Source: Ruminococcaceae bacterium BL-4
GTDB taxonomy: Bacteria; Bacillota; Clostridia; Oscillospirales; Acutalibacteraceae
DNA length: 64,000 nt
Assembly (NCBI GenBank): GCA_902809935.1
Contig: LR778134.1
Location: 1,426,001-1,490,000, forward strand
Reading direction: 5' to 3'
In this document: piece by piece, positions 35,065-44,527 of the stretch
Position numbering within the stretch: position 1 is the first letter of the stretch
Layout: each line of letters opens with the position of its first letter
Notes under the pieces: model-generated
Databases searched by the model: none
What the model was told of the DNA's origin: nothing
What the model saw: only the letters and a program-made list of their open reading frames with translations
Translations under genes and position numbers: made by a program

Positions 35065-35931
35065 ATGGAACCGTTTGTTGTAAAAGCTTATGCAAAGCTT
35101 AATCTTGCGCTGGATCTGGTTGGGAAAAGAGAAGATGGGTATCATCTTCTGCGTATGGTGAATCAAAGCGTTAGTCTTGCTGACCGCTTGACAATCCTGC
35201 CAAGTGATATTCTGTTCGTAAAGTGTGACGATGCAGATCTGCCCGACGGTCCCGAAAATATTGTTTATCGTGCAGCAAAACATTTTTACGAAATCGTTCC
35301 CGAAGCACCTAAAATTCAAATTCAAATCGAAAAACATATTCCACACGAAGCGGGACTCGGCGGTGGCAGTACCGATGCCGCAGCCGTTCTGCAAATTTTA
35401 AATCAGATTTCAGGAAAACCATTTTCAGAGAAAGCGCTGCTTGCACTTGGTGAAAGAATTGGAGCAGATGTGCCGTTTTGTATCAAGGGCGGCACAGCTT
35501 TAGTCGAGGGAATCGGAGAGCAGATTGCTCTGTTAAATGAAATGCCTGCCTGCAAAATTGTTTTATGTAAACCTAAAATTGGAGTGGAAACAAAGGCAGC
35601 TTTTGAGATGGCGGATCGGTTGCCTTCTTTAGAAGCATGCTACAGCGAAAATGTAAAGCAGGCGGTCAAAGAAGGAAATCTGATAAAGCTTTCAGCTTCT
35701 CTTGGAAACTTCTTTGAAGATATTCTAAAACTTCCGGAAATTTTGAAATTGAAGGCAGCTTTTTTGAAAATGGGAGCGCTTGGTGCCGCAATGACAGGCA
35801 GTGGATCTGTGGTATTTGGAATTTTTGAGGATCCTATTTTGGCGCAGAAATGCGTGGATTCCTTAAAAAAGCAATATGATGAAACTTTTTTGTGTGAACC
35901 GGTCTCAGTTCCGCTTCAAATTGAGCCATAA
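35065..35931 (+). CDS. ispE: 4-diphosphocytidyl-2-C-methyl-D-erythritol kinase
   Basis: GHMP kinase of the MEP isoprenoid pathway, phosphorylating CDP-methylerythritol with ATP. 288 residues. The N-terminal AYAKLNLALDLVGKREDGYH is diagnostic, the ATP-binding loop PHEAGLGGGSTDA is at residues 93-105, and the C-terminal GAAMTGSGSVVFGIF is the third GHMP motif. It starts 3 bases after the aminotransferase stop, so it belongs to that transcript. spoIIR follows after a 76-base gap. Confidence 0.95.
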   Translation: MEPFVVKAYAKLNLALDLVGKREDGYHLLRMVNQSVSLADRLTILPSDILFVKCDDADLPDGPENIVYRAAKHFYEIVPEAPKIQIQIEKHIPHEAGLGGGSTDAAAVLQILNQISGKPFSEKALLALGERIGADVPFCIKGGTALVEGIGEQIALLNEMPACKIVLCKPKIGVETKAAFEMADRLPSLEACYSENVKQAVKEGNLIKLSASLGNFFEDILKLPEILKLKAAFLKMGALGAAMTGSGSVVFGIFEDPILAQKCVDSLKKQYDETFLCEPVSVPLQIEP

Positions 35932-36007
35932 TTTTTAAACGAATTGTATAAATTTTCCAGTATGCCCCATACTTCCTTTGAACTTTATTTTAGAGGAGGA
36001 ATGGGGC

Positions 36008-36610
36008 ATGCGCCTTTTTACAAAAGCAGTTGCTGCAGCGTTAGTTCTTTGTTTGGCAATTTCCTGTACGGGGATCACTGCTGCAGGGGAAGGAATTTCT
36101 GATCGGGTTTTACGGCTGCACGTTCTTGCAAATTCAGATTCAGAAGAGGATCAAGCATTAAAACTAAAAGTACGGGATCGGGTTCTTTCAGTTAGTGAAC
36201 AATGGTTCAAAAATGTGGATAGTCGTTACGAAGCACAAGAAGCTGCCGAGGAGCATCTTGCAGATTTAAAGGAAGCCGGAGAACAAGTTCTGAAAGAAAA
36301 TGGAAGTGACGATCCGGTGGAGGTGCGATTAGAAGACTGCTGGTTCCCCACGAGAACCTATGGAAATGTAACATTGCCTGCCGGTACTTATCGGGCGCTC
36401 CGCGTTTTAATCGGCGAAGGGAAAGGGCATAATTGGTGGTGTGTGCTGTTTCCGGCGCTTTGTCTGCCGGGTGCGGAGCAGGATAATAATACTCTTTCCG
36501 ATGTATTAACTCCGGCGCAGGAACAGATGACACAGCCGGGATTTGCCGTTAAATTTAAAACAGTGGAACTCTATGAAGAAATTCGCCAATGGCTTTCTCA
36601 AAACTCCTAG
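36008..36610 (+). CDS. spoIIR: Stage II sporulation protein R
   Basis: Secreted signalling protein made in the forespore that triggers SpoIIGA processing of pro-sigma-E in the mother cell. 200 residues: a signal peptide (residues ~1-25), then the conserved RVLRLHVLANSDSEEDQALK and the LPAGTYRALRVLIGEGKGHN and WWCVLFPALC blocks. Start ATG 36008 lies 8 bases after AGGAGG; the ORF extension to 35978 overlaps that site. Upstream, GTATA at 35946-35950 with CATACTT about 17 bases on recalls forespore (sigma F/G) promoters. Evidence that the host makes endospores. Confidence 0.93.
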   Translation: MRLFTKAVAAALVLCLAISCTGITAAGEGISDRVLRLHVLANSDSEEDQALKLKVRDRVLSVSEQWFKNVDSRYEAQEAAEEHLADLKEAGEQVLKENGSDDPVEVRLEDCWFPTRTYGNVTLPAGTYRALRVLIGEGKGHNWWCVLFPALCLPGAEQDNNTLSDVLTPAQEQMTQPGFAVKFKTVELYEEIRQWLSQNS

Positions 36611-36619
36611 AAAGATTTT

Positions 36620-36656
36620 AAAAAGGCTCCTTCGGTTTTCCGAAGGAGCCTTTTTA
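36620..36656 (+). terminator. Terminator after spoIIR
   Basis: A perfect 15-bp stem, 36621-36635 with 36640-36654, TTTT loop, A-run before and T-run after. Confidence 0.92.
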
Positions 36657-36660
36657 AGCT

Positions 36661-36688
36661 TTTCCACCCGAATTGTTTATGATATAAT
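36661..36688 (+). promoter_or_regulatory. Promoter of the addBA operon
   Basis: TTTCCA at 36661-36666 and TATAAT at 36683-36688, spacer 16, with TG one base before the -10. 33 bases before the addB start. Confidence 0.65.
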
Positions 36689-36720
36689 AAAAAATAAGTA
36701 AAAAAGGAACGGGTGAGAAG

Positions 36721-39700
36721 ATGCTGCATTTATTGTTGGGGCGTTCTGGAAGCGGAAAGACAAGAACTGTGCAGGAAGAATTGCGGAAACATGCCAAAAG
36801 TGAAGAGGAAAAGCTGTTTTTACTGGTTCCAGAACAGGCTTCTTTTGAGAACGAAAGAACAATTTTGCATGCACTTGGGGCCAAAGATGCGCAGAAAATT
36901 TATGTGCTGAGCTTTTCTCGCCTTTGTGACTTACTCGGTCGTACTTATGGAGCAATGGCCGGAAAACGGCTTTCGGCCGGAGGCAGAATCATCCTGATGA
37001 ATATGGCATTGGAGCAGGTTCGAGACCGTCTGCATTTTTACCGTAAAAACGCAAATGGAACGGAATTGATTTCAACGCTGCTGCAGGGGGAAAGCGAATT
37101 TAAAATGTGCCGTGTTTCGCCGGAAGATCTGCAGCGAGCTTCTCTGAGTGCCCAGACGCCGAACCTGAAACAAAAGCTTTCAGAACTATCTTTGATTCTG
37201 TCTTCTTATGAAGCACTGGTAAGTCAGAGTTATCTTGATCCGCAGGACGATCTAACCCGCGCGGCAAATTTATTGGAAGCCCATCCTTTTTTTGAAAATG
37301 CAGTCGTCTATATTGATGGGTTTCAAAGCTTTACCATGCAGGAATATGAAATTCTTAAATTTGTGATTCGTCAGAGCAAGGAGGTTACGATTTCTCTTTG
37401 TGCAGATCAACTGGCAGACCCTGAACATGGGTTGGGACTTTTTTCATTCGTTCGGGAAACGGCACAAAAATTGATTCGCCTTGCAAGAGAAGGAAATGTG
37501 CCGGTGGCAGCGCCAACTATTTTGCCGGAAGGTAAACGGTTTCTTTCGGAAGATCTTGCTAAACTGGAAGCAAACCTTTATCGGGGCAAACGGGAAAAGG
37601 CGGATAAAAGTGCAGAACAGATTCATCTTTATGCGGCTCAGAATCTTTATGATGAGGCTCAATTTGCAGCAGCAAGCATTCGAAGATTTCTAGTAAACGG
37701 CACCTATCGCTGCCGAGAAATTGCAGTGGCGGCTCGGTCATTGGAGCCTTACCGTGGAATTTTAAACGCTGCATTCGAGCGGTACGAGATTCCATTTTTC
37801 ATGGACGAAGCACAAAATATTATAGCACAGCCTTTAATGAGACTTACATTGTCAGCTTTAAAAGCTGTCTCTTCCGGATTCGAAACCGAGGAAATCCTTA
37901 CATGTATTAAGACAAATCTTCTCGGGATTGATGAAAATATGCAGTCACAGCTGGAAAATTACTGCTTTGTCTGGCAGCTGAATAAATCGGCTTGGCAGGC
38001 GCCGTTTACGATGCACCCTGGTGGATTTGTTTCCAAATGGACAGAGAAAGATCAGGATCTTTTAGTAGAACTCAATGAAGTGCGAGAAAAAATCATTACG
38101 CCCATGGTACATCTAAGAGAAAAAACCAAAGACACCGACGGAAAAGGGATGGCGAAAGCAGTCTACGATTATCTGACGGAAGCCGGGGTACAAGAAAATC
38201 TGCGGAATTTTGCGGATTCTCTCGAAAAAGGAGGAGCCCCTGCGCTTGCAGATAATACCCTTCGTCTCTGGGATTTGCTGATGGAAATTCTGGATCAGTG
38301 CGCGATGACCATTTCAGAACGGCCGATCTCGCGGACTTCCTTTCTAGAACTTTTACGAATGGTGATTTCAGAAAGTGAAATGGCGAGTATTCCACAGGGA
38401 TTGGATGAAGTGACGATAGGCGCCGCAAATCGTATCCGCATGGCAAAACCGAAAGTCGTCTTTTTACTTGGCGTTTGTCAGGGGGAATTTCCACAGACTC
38501 CTTCCAGCGGAGGAATTCTAAGCTTTTCAGAGAGAATTTCACTGATCGATCATGGACTACCGCTCAGTGATCCGCTTTCAGGGGTTGCTGTGCAGGAACG
38601 ATTCCTTGCTTATCAGATGGCTTCAGCTCCTAGCGAAAGACTTTATGTTTCGTGGCCGATTAATTCCAGTGATGGGACCCAAAAACAGCCTTCTTCGCTG
38701 GTTTCGGAGATTTCGGCATTGTTTCCCCATTGCCCGGTTGAATCGGAAATGACTTTACCGGAATCTTATTTTGCAGGATCTAAAAAGGCAGCTTTCGAGT
38801 TGCTTGCGAGGCGGTGGAATCATAAGACAGCCGTAGAAGCTTCCCTGCGTCAATTATTCTCTGAAACAGGGGAAGAAGCACGCATGAGTGCACTGGAAAA
38901 AGCGTCAAAGAGAGAAACTGCGGCCTTTCAAGATCCGGAAAACGCCCAAAAGATTTTTCCTAAAAATATGCGCGTTTCGGCGACACAAATCGAAACGTAT
39001 CATCAATGCAGGTTCCGTTATTTCTGCCGTTATGGAATGAACATAGAGGAAAGACGAATGGCAAAATTGGATGCGCTGGAATACGGCAGTTTAATGCATT
39101 ATCTCTTAGAGCATTTATTTCGTGAGATCGGTGCCAAAAAGATTTTAAAGCTGGGACAAAAAGAACTGCGGAAAAATGTAGATCAGCAGCTTTTATCATA
39201 TGCGCAGGAAAAACTTGGTGGAACAGAGACTCAGACAGCACGCTTTTCATGGCTTTTGCAGCGTGTAGCAGAAGCAGCCTGCGTTGTGATATGGCATATT
39301 GCGGAAGAACTTTCTCAGAGCAGATTTTCACCGACTGATTTTGAGCTTCCAGTTGGACAAAGTGAGATTCCCGGGCTGAAAATTTCACTTTCTGACGGTG
39401 GAAGTGTAGAAGTTGATGGAAAGATCGACCGTGTAGATGCAGATGAAATTGACGGAAATACCTATCTGCGGGTCGTTGATTATAAGACCGGAAAAAAGAT
39501 GTTTCACCTTTCCGATATTTTGGACGGAACGAACCTACAGATGCTGATTTATCTTGCAGCACTGTGCGAAAACGGCGGGTCACACTGGAAAAATCCGAAG
39601 CCTGCAGGAATTCTTTATATGCCGGCGGATCGGCCGGCTTTTACCGCCAGTCGAAAGACGGATGACGAGACGATCCAAAAAGATCAGAATAAAAAGCTGC

Positions 39701-40068
39701 GGATGAATGGACTCTTGTTGGACGCCCCAGGAATCCTTTCCGATATGGAGGAGGACGGAAAGGGGACTTATATTCCTGCGGCTCTAAAAAACGGGGCATC
39801 AACAGCAAAGAGCAGTGTTGTAAGCAGCAGGGATTTTGAGCTGATTCTCCAAAGTATTCGGAAAATGGTCAAGGAGATGGCAGAAGAACTACATCGGGGA
39901 AATGTGGAAGCACAGCCTTTAAAAGACCGGAACACCGCATGTAAATGGTGTCCGTATGGGGCAGTTTGTATGACCGAGGAAGGAATGCCCGTTCGGGAAA
40001 CAAAATCGAATGTATCTGTGACAGAAACAGTTGAAATTCTGAGGAGGGGGGAGTCAGATGGAACGTGA
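36721..40068 (+). CDS. addB: ATP-dependent helicase/nuclease subunit AddB
   Basis: Subunit of the AddAB DNA double-strand-break end-processing enzyme, the Firmicutes RecBCD equivalent. 1115 residues. The P-loop GRSGSGKT is at residues 7-14; the inactive-helicase middle follows; the C-terminal nuclease has VDGKIDRVDADE and VVDYKTGKK. Four cysteines for the 4Fe-4S cluster are visible: one in TYHQC upstream of the nuclease, and C-x2-C-x5-C in ACKWCPYGAVC at the end, exactly the AddB pattern. The stop overlaps addA by 11 bases. Confidence 0.97.
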   Translation: MLHLLLGRSGSGKTRTVQEELRKHAKSEEEKLFLLVPEQASFENERTILHALGAKDAQKIYVLSFSRLCDLLGRTYGAMAGKRLSAGGRIILMNMALEQVRDRLHFYRKNANGTELISTLLQGESEFKMCRVSPEDLQRASLSAQTPNLKQKLSELSLILSSYEALVSQSYLDPQDDLTRAANLLEAHPFFENAVVYIDGFQSFTMQEYEILKFVIRQSKEVTISLCADQLADPEHGLGLFSFVRETAQKLIRLAREGNVPVAAPTILPEGKRFLSEDLAKLEANLYRGKREKADKSAEQIHLYAAQNLYDEAQFAAASIRRFLVNGTYRCREIAVAARSLEPYRGILNAAFERYEIPFFMDEAQNIIAQPLMRLTLSALKAVSSGFETEEILTCIKTNLLGIDENMQSQLENYCFVWQLNKSAWQAPFTMHPGGFVSKWTEKDQDLLVELNEVREKIITPMVHLREKTKDTDGKGMAKAVYDYLTEAGVQENLRNFADSLEKGGAPALADNTLRLWDLLMEILDQCAMTISERPISRTSFLELLRMVISESEMASIPQGLDEVTIGAANRIRMAKPKVVFLLGVCQGEFPQTPSSGGILSFSERISLIDHGLPLSDPLSGVAVQERFLAYQMASAPSERLYVSWPINSSDGTQKQPSSLVSEISALFPHCPVESEMTLPESYFAGSKKAAFELLARRWNHKTAVEASLRQLFSETGEEARMSALEKASKRETAAFQDPENAQKIFPKNMRVSATQIETYHQCRFRYFCRYGMNIEERRMAKLDALEYGSLMHYLLEHLFREIGAKKILKLGQKELRKNVDQQLLSYAQEKLGGTETQTARFSWLLQRVAEAACVVIWHIAEELSQSRFSPTDFELPVGQSEIPGLKISLSDGGSVEVDGKIDRVDADEIDGNTYLRVVDYKTGKKMFHLSDILDGTNLQMLIYLAALCENGGSHWKNPKPAGILYMPADRPAFTASRKTDDETIQKDQNKKLRMNGLLLDAPGILSDMEEDGKGTYIPAALKNGASTAKSSVVSSRDFELILQSIRKMVKEMAEELHRGNVEAQPLKDRNTACKWCPYGAVCMTEEGMPVRETKSNVSVTETVEILRRGESDGT

Positions 40069-43000
40069 ATGGACAAGCGCTCAAAAAGACGCGATCGAAG
40101 CGCGCGGCGGACCGCTTCTAGTATCTGCGGCAGCTGGTTCGGGAAAAACGGCAGTTTTGGTAGAGCGGGTCATCAAAAGAATTACCGATCCAAAAGATCC
40201 GATTGATGCTGATCGCCTTCTGGTCGTTACTTATACAAAGGCAGCGGCTGCTGAAATGCGTGGGCGGATTGCAGACAAGCTTTCAGAACTTCTGGAAGAG
40301 GAACCGGACAGCCTCTTTCTGCAAAGACAGCAGCTGCTTTTATCAAGAGCACATATCAGTACCGTACATAGCTTTTGTCAGGAACTTTTGCGGGAACATT
40401 TTTCTGCAGTGGGAATTTCACCGGATTTTCGAATTGCAGATGAGAGTGAACTTTCGGTTTTACAGAATGAAACACTGGATATGGTTCTCAATTTATTCTA
40501 CGAGAAAAATGATTCTGTCTTTTATCAGCTTTTAGATGCATTTTCAGCAGGACGGGACGATCATCTGCTCCGAAATATTCTTTTTAAACTATATGACTTT
40601 GTACGAAGTCATCCGTTTCCATCTCGTTGGCTGCGGGAAAAAGCAGCGATGTATGACTGCCAAACAATCAGACAGTCGGTTTGGGGAGACGTAATTATTC
40701 AATTCGCACAGCAGACATTTTCCTATGCAATTTCGATAACGCAGCACTCTATGAGACTTTTAGAGTCAGCGGATGAGAAACTGAGAGCTGTCTCCATGCC
40801 GGCTTTTTTGTCGGATCGAGAAATGCTGGAGGCCCTTCTCAAAAGTCTTCAAAATGATTCTTGGGATGACTTTTCTCAGAAGATTCAAATGGCCTCTTTT
40901 GAACGTCTTTCCACTCCGAGAGGGTATTCCGATGATTCTATTAAAATTGCGGTGGCAGAAAATCGGAAAGAAGTAAAATCTGGAATTGAAGATTTAAAAG
41001 CAATTTTTGCACCGTCGGAGGCAGAATGTCTGGAAGACTTGCAGCAGTTAAAACCCCTTGTCGAAAAATTGTTTGCCATTTTGGAAGAATTTCATACAGC
41101 ACTGCAGCAAAAAAAAGCAGAACGAAAAATTGCTGATTTTGGCGATCTGGAGCATTGGGCATTGCAGCTTTTGGTGGAGGAGACGCCGGAAGGCTATCAA
41201 AAGACTTCTGCCGCCGAAGAGATTTCCAATCAGTTCGACGAGATCATGGTGGACGAATATCAGGATACGAATGAAACGCAGGATTTGCTATTTCGTGCGG
41301 TTTCCAAAGATGAGACGAATCTTTTTATGGTGGGGGATGTCAAACAGAGCATCTATAGTTTTCGCCAGGCAATGCCGGAGCTTTTTCTTCGCCGACGGGA
41401 AAAAAGTACGGAATATCATAGAGATCATGCACAGTTTCCCGCATGTATCACTTTAGACCGTAATTTTCGCAGTCGTTTTGGCATTACGGAATCGGTCAAT
41501 TTCTTTTTCCGTCAGCTGATGAGTCGGGAAGTTGGACAGATGGAATATACTGAAAAAGAATCTTTGGTATGCGGGGCAGAGTATCCGGAAAGAAAAGATT
41601 CTGCTGTGGAATTAGATGTTTTGCAGTATTCTACCGAAGAAACTGATGATTTTCTGGAGGCAGAATGCCGACGAATTGCAGAGAAGATTTTTGAATGGAC
41701 CGCGACAAACTCGGTAACGGAAAATAGGCAGATGCGGCCTGCACAATATCGGGAAATCTGCATCCTATTGCGCAGCGCAAATCAATATGCACCTGTTTAT
41801 GCAGATGAATTGGGAAAATTGGGGATCCCTGCATGGGCAGATGCGGGGAAAGGATTTTTTGATGCACCTGAAGTGCGAGCAGTGCTTTCCCTTTTGCAAA
41901 CGATTGATAATCCGCTCAATGACCTTTCTTTGCTTGCCCTTTTGATGGGCCCAATCGGAGGATTTAGTCTGGATGAGATGGCAGATATACGTGCGAAAAG
42001 CAAAGACAGTTCTCTTTTTGCTTCTTTGCAAAAGGCTGCTGCCGAAGGAAACAAACGGATTCTCTCTTTTTTAAAGCAACTTTCTCTTTGGCGCAATTTT
42101 GCAGCTGCACTTCCGTCAGATCAGTTGATTGGGGCTTTATACGAAGAAACCGGATATGCAGATCTTGTGCTTGCAATGGAAAATGGGACCCAGCGCCTTG
42201 CAAATCTGCGCCTTTTGCAGGAACGGGCCAGATCGTATGAGAAAAGTGGCCATAATGGGCTTTCCGGATTTCTTCGCTTTTTGGAACGCCTCAAAAATCA
42301 AGGACAGGATATTCCGATGGCAGAAACGCTCAGCGAAAGCGCCAATGTGGTACGGATCATGAGTATTCATAAGAGTAAAGGACTGGAATTTCCAATTGTA
42401 ATTTTGGCGGGATGTTCCAGAAAATTTCATACGGAAAAGGACGCCGTTCTCCTTCACCCACAGATGGGCTTAGGAATCCAACTGCGAGCGGAAGGAAAAG
42501 AATATCGGATAAAGACGCTTCCATGGCAGGCAAATGCGATTCTCCTTCGTCAGGAGGGAATGAGTGAAGAACTGCGAGTCTTTTATGTAGCGCTTACAAG
42601 GGCAAAGGAAAAACTTTTGCTCCTTTGTTCTGAGAAAGATCCTGAAAAGACGCTTTCTTCATTGGCCTGCAAGATGGGAGAAAAAAATCAGATTCCTCCT
42701 TTTGCAGTCCAACATGCAGACTGTTTGTCTGATTGGATTTTGCTCTGTGCGCTGCGCCATCCGGATTCGAAAAAACTGCGCGAACTTTCCAATATGGATT
42801 GTAAAATCCTTTCCTGCGACGCTTCATGGAAAGTGGAACTGATTCATGATCAACCATTCGAGCCAGAACAAAATGAAGCATGCAAGATTGAGATGCCGCC
42901 GGCAGATCCCAAATTATTTGAGGAACTGATGCGTTATACACAATATCAATATCCTTATCGAGATTTAGGAGCAGTACGAGCAAAAACAGCTGCTTCTGAG

Positions 43001-43588
43001 CTTGCAGAAAAACCGTTTCAGAAACAATATGCTGCCATGAGCCGACCAGCGTTTTTAGGCAAAAAGGGATTGACTCCGGCAGAACGCGGAACAGCTTTAC
43101 ATGCTTTTTTGCAGTTCGCAGACTGGAAGATTTTAAAGGAAAATGCACAGGGAGAACTGGAGCGCCTTATCAAAGAAGGCTTTTTGACATCGGAGCAGGC
43201 AAATGCAGTCGATCTTTCTGCTGTGATGGGCTTTTGTCAGACGTCGGTTTTTGATCGAATACAAAGATCGCCGCGTGTTCTTCGGGAATATCGTTTTTCA
43301 GTCGAAATCCCAGCGAAGCGTCTTGATCAGAGACTGACTGGTTCTATGGCACAGGAGCCGGTTGTACTACAGGGAGCAATAGACTGTGCGTTTGAGGAAA
43401 ATAATGGGATCATTTTAATGGATTATAAGACGGATCACGTTCAATCTGCAGAGGAACTATGGAATCGTTATCAGGGCCAGCTCCTTCTCTACCGCGAAGC
43501 ACTAGAAAAATGCTTGGGGCTTCCGGTGACGGAATGCTTGCTTTATTCTTTTGCACTTCATAAAGAAATCAGAGAAACAACTAATTAA
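40058..43588 (+). CDS. addA: ATP-dependent helicase/nuclease subunit AddA
   Basis: 1176 residues. UvrD/Rep-type 3'-5' helicase with Walker A AAAGSGKT at residues 24-31, motif Ia TYTKAAAAEMRGRI, motif II MVDEYQDTNETQ, motif III FMVGDVKQSIYSFR, motif V SIHKSKGLEFPIV and motif VI VFYVALTRAKEKL. The C-terminal RecB-type nuclease has GAIDCAFEE and ILMDYKTD. Acts with AddB at broken DNA ends and in recombination. ATG 40058 follows GAGGAGGGG. A terminator follows the stop. Confidence 0.98.
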   Translation: MEREWTSAQKDAIEARGGPLLVSAAAGSGKTAVLVERVIKRITDPKDPIDADRLLVVTYTKAAAAEMRGRIADKLSELLEEEPDSLFLQRQQLLLSRAHISTVHSFCQELLREHFSAVGISPDFRIADESELSVLQNETLDMVLNLFYEKNDSVFYQLLDAFSAGRDDHLLRNILFKLYDFVRSHPFPSRWLREKAAMYDCQTIRQSVWGDVIIQFAQQTFSYAISITQHSMRLLESADEKLRAVSMPAFLSDREMLEALLKSLQNDSWDDFSQKIQMASFERLSTPRGYSDDSIKIAVAENRKEVKSGIEDLKAIFAPSEAECLEDLQQLKPLVEKLFAILEEFHTALQQKKAERKIADFGDLEHWALQLLVEETPEGYQKTSAAEEISNQFDEIMVDEYQDTNETQDLLFRAVSKDETNLFMVGDVKQSIYSFRQAMPELFLRRREKSTEYHRDHAQFPACITLDRNFRSRFGITESVNFFFRQLMSREVGQMEYTEKESLVCGAEYPERKDSAVELDVLQYSTEETDDFLEAECRRIAEKIFEWTATNSVTENRQMRPAQYREICILLRSANQYAPVYADELGKLGIPAWADAGKGFFDAPEVRAVLSLLQTIDNPLNDLSLLALLMGPIGGFSLDEMADIRAKSKDSSLFASLQKAAAEGNKRILSFLKQLSLWRNFAAALPSDQLIGALYEETGYADLVLAMENGTQRLANLRLLQERARSYEKSGHNGLSGFLRFLERLKNQGQDIPMAETLSESANVVRIMSIHKSKGLEFPIVILAGCSRKFHTEKDAVLLHPQMGLGIQLRAEGKEYRIKTLPWQANAILLRQEGMSEELRVFYVALTRAKEKLLLLCSEKDPEKTLSSLACKMGEKNQIPPFAVQHADCLSDWILLCALRHPDSKKLRELSNMDCKILSCDASWKVELIHDQPFEPEQNEACKIEMPPADPKLFEELMRYTQYQYPYRDLGAVRAKTAASELAEKPFQKQYAAMSRPAFLGKKGLTPAERGTALHAFLQFADWKILKENAQGELERLIKEGFLTSEQANAVDLSAVMGFCQTSVFDRIQRSPRVLREYRFSVEIPAKRLDQRLTGSMAQEPVVLQGAIDCAFEENNGIILMDYKTDHVQSAEELWNRYQGQLLLYREALEKCLGLPVTECLLYSFALHKEIRETTN

Positions 43589-43593
43589 TGCGA

Positions 43594-43632
43594 AAGCCCC
43601 CAAACTACTTTTCATAGTTTGGAGGCTTTTTG
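43594..43632. terminator. Bidirectional terminator between addA and the TauE/SafE gene
   Basis: A 14-bp stem with one mismatch, 43594-43607 with 43615-43628, seven-base loop, followed by T. Lies between convergent genes. Confidence 0.8.
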
Positions 43633-43654
43633 AAAAATATAAGAGGAAGGAAAG

Positions 43655-44407
43655 TTAAAAGAAATCCATTACGGTTTTGCCGATCAGTAAAGCGGCAACG
43701 ACCAGCATGATGGGGCGAATAACCACGCTGCCCTTTTTTAGAGCCAAGCCGGAACCAATTAGATTCCCGACGATGCAGCAGCATGCAGCGGGAACTGCGA
43801 TTGCATAATTGATCGTTCCAGCAAGGATATAAGTGACAAGTGCTGCGTAGTTTGAGGCAAGATTTAAAATTTTGGCATTTCCACCCGCAGTTTTCATATC
43901 GTATTTCATCAGATAGCAATAAACTAAAATTGCGATTGTTCCTGTGCCGGGTCCAAAAAGTCCATCGTAACAACCGACAATCATTCCAATTAAAAATCCC
44001 ATGAGATACCTTTTTTTAATGGGAATTTCTGTGGAGCGATTTGTGTCGTTGCCTTTCTTTTTCATTAAAATCAGTACAACAACAATCGGCATCAGACAGA
44101 GTAGCGCTCCCTTTAAAAGACGTTCCGGAAGAAACAGAACTGCTCGGGAGGAAAAAGAAGAAGCAAGAAAAGCACCACAAGCCGAGAGCAATGCAATTTT
44201 GATATCAACAGCACCGTGGCGAAAATAGCGAATCGCTGAAAAAGTGGTTCCGCTTGCCGCAGTAAATTTATTAATCCCATAAACTTGTTGCAGAGGGAGT
44301 CCCGTCAACAGAATTGCGGGCATAGAGATTAGGCCGCCGCCACCAGCAACTGAATCAACAAATCCGGAAAGAAATAGTGCCGGGCATAAAAAAAGCAGCA
44401 CATTCAA
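43655..44407 (-). CDS. TauE/SafE (TSUP/YfcA-like) family sulfite or organosulfonate exporter
   Basis: 250 residues, about eight membrane segments. Family signatures: FVDSVAGGGGLISMPAILL near the N-terminus with PLQQVYGINKFTA, and the second-half repeat LIGMIVGCYDGLFGPGTGT, then TAGGNAKILNLASNYAALV. The TSUP family exports sulfite, sulfoacetate or related anions; the substrate is not determinable. It is transcribed divergently from a LysR-type regulator with a palindromic site directly upstream of its -35, strongly suggesting control by that regulator. Ribosome binding site AAGGAGAGG. Confidence 0.9.
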   Translation of the reverse strand: MNVLLFLCPALFLSGFVDSVAGGGGLISMPAILLTGLPLQQVYGINKFTAASGTTFSAIRYFRHGAVDIKIALLSACGAFLASSFSSRAVLFLPERLLKGALLCLMPIVVVLILMKKKGNDTNRSTEIPIKKRYLMGFLIGMIVGCYDGLFGPGTGTIAILVYCYLMKYDMKTAGGNAKILNLASNYAALVTYILAGTINYAIAVPAACCCIVGNLIGSGLALKKGSVVIRPIMLVVAALLIGKTVMDFF

Positions 44408-44444
44408 AGAAAACCTCTCCTTGTTCTTTATTCCATGTTATGCT

Positions 44445-44473
44445 ATGATACCATAAAAGTCTAATATAAACAA
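44445..44473 (-). promoter_or_regulatory. Promoter of the TauE/SafE gene
   Basis: Minus-strand TTGTTT (complement 44468-44473) and TATCAT (complement 44445-44450), spacer 17, with TG one base before the -10. Confidence 0.7.
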
Positions 44474-44489
44474 ATATCTATATTGATAT
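44474..44489. promoter_or_regulatory. LysR-type operator (palindrome) between tauE-like gene and lysR-type gene
   Basis: ATATC-N6-GATAT, fitting the T-N11-A LysR binding motif. It abuts the -35 of the tauE-like gene, the classical activator position, and on the other strand overlaps TTGATA (44483-44488), a possible -35 for the regulator gene, so autorepression is plausible. A second inverted repeat (TATAAAC near 44465, GTTTATA near 44505) flanks it. Confidence 0.55.
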
Positions 44490-44527
44490 AAAAACTATAA
44501 GCAAGTTTATATAGTGGGAGGTAAAAT

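Noticed and set aside
34594-35394. 266-codon minus-strand ORF over the aminotransferase and ispE genes
   Set aside because: Spans two well-supported plus-strand genes and has no family resemblance or start signals.
36700-43600. Many long minus-strand and alternative-frame ORFs across addB and addA
   Set aside because: They lack ribosome binding sites and family motifs and lie wholly within two very large, motif-rich genes.
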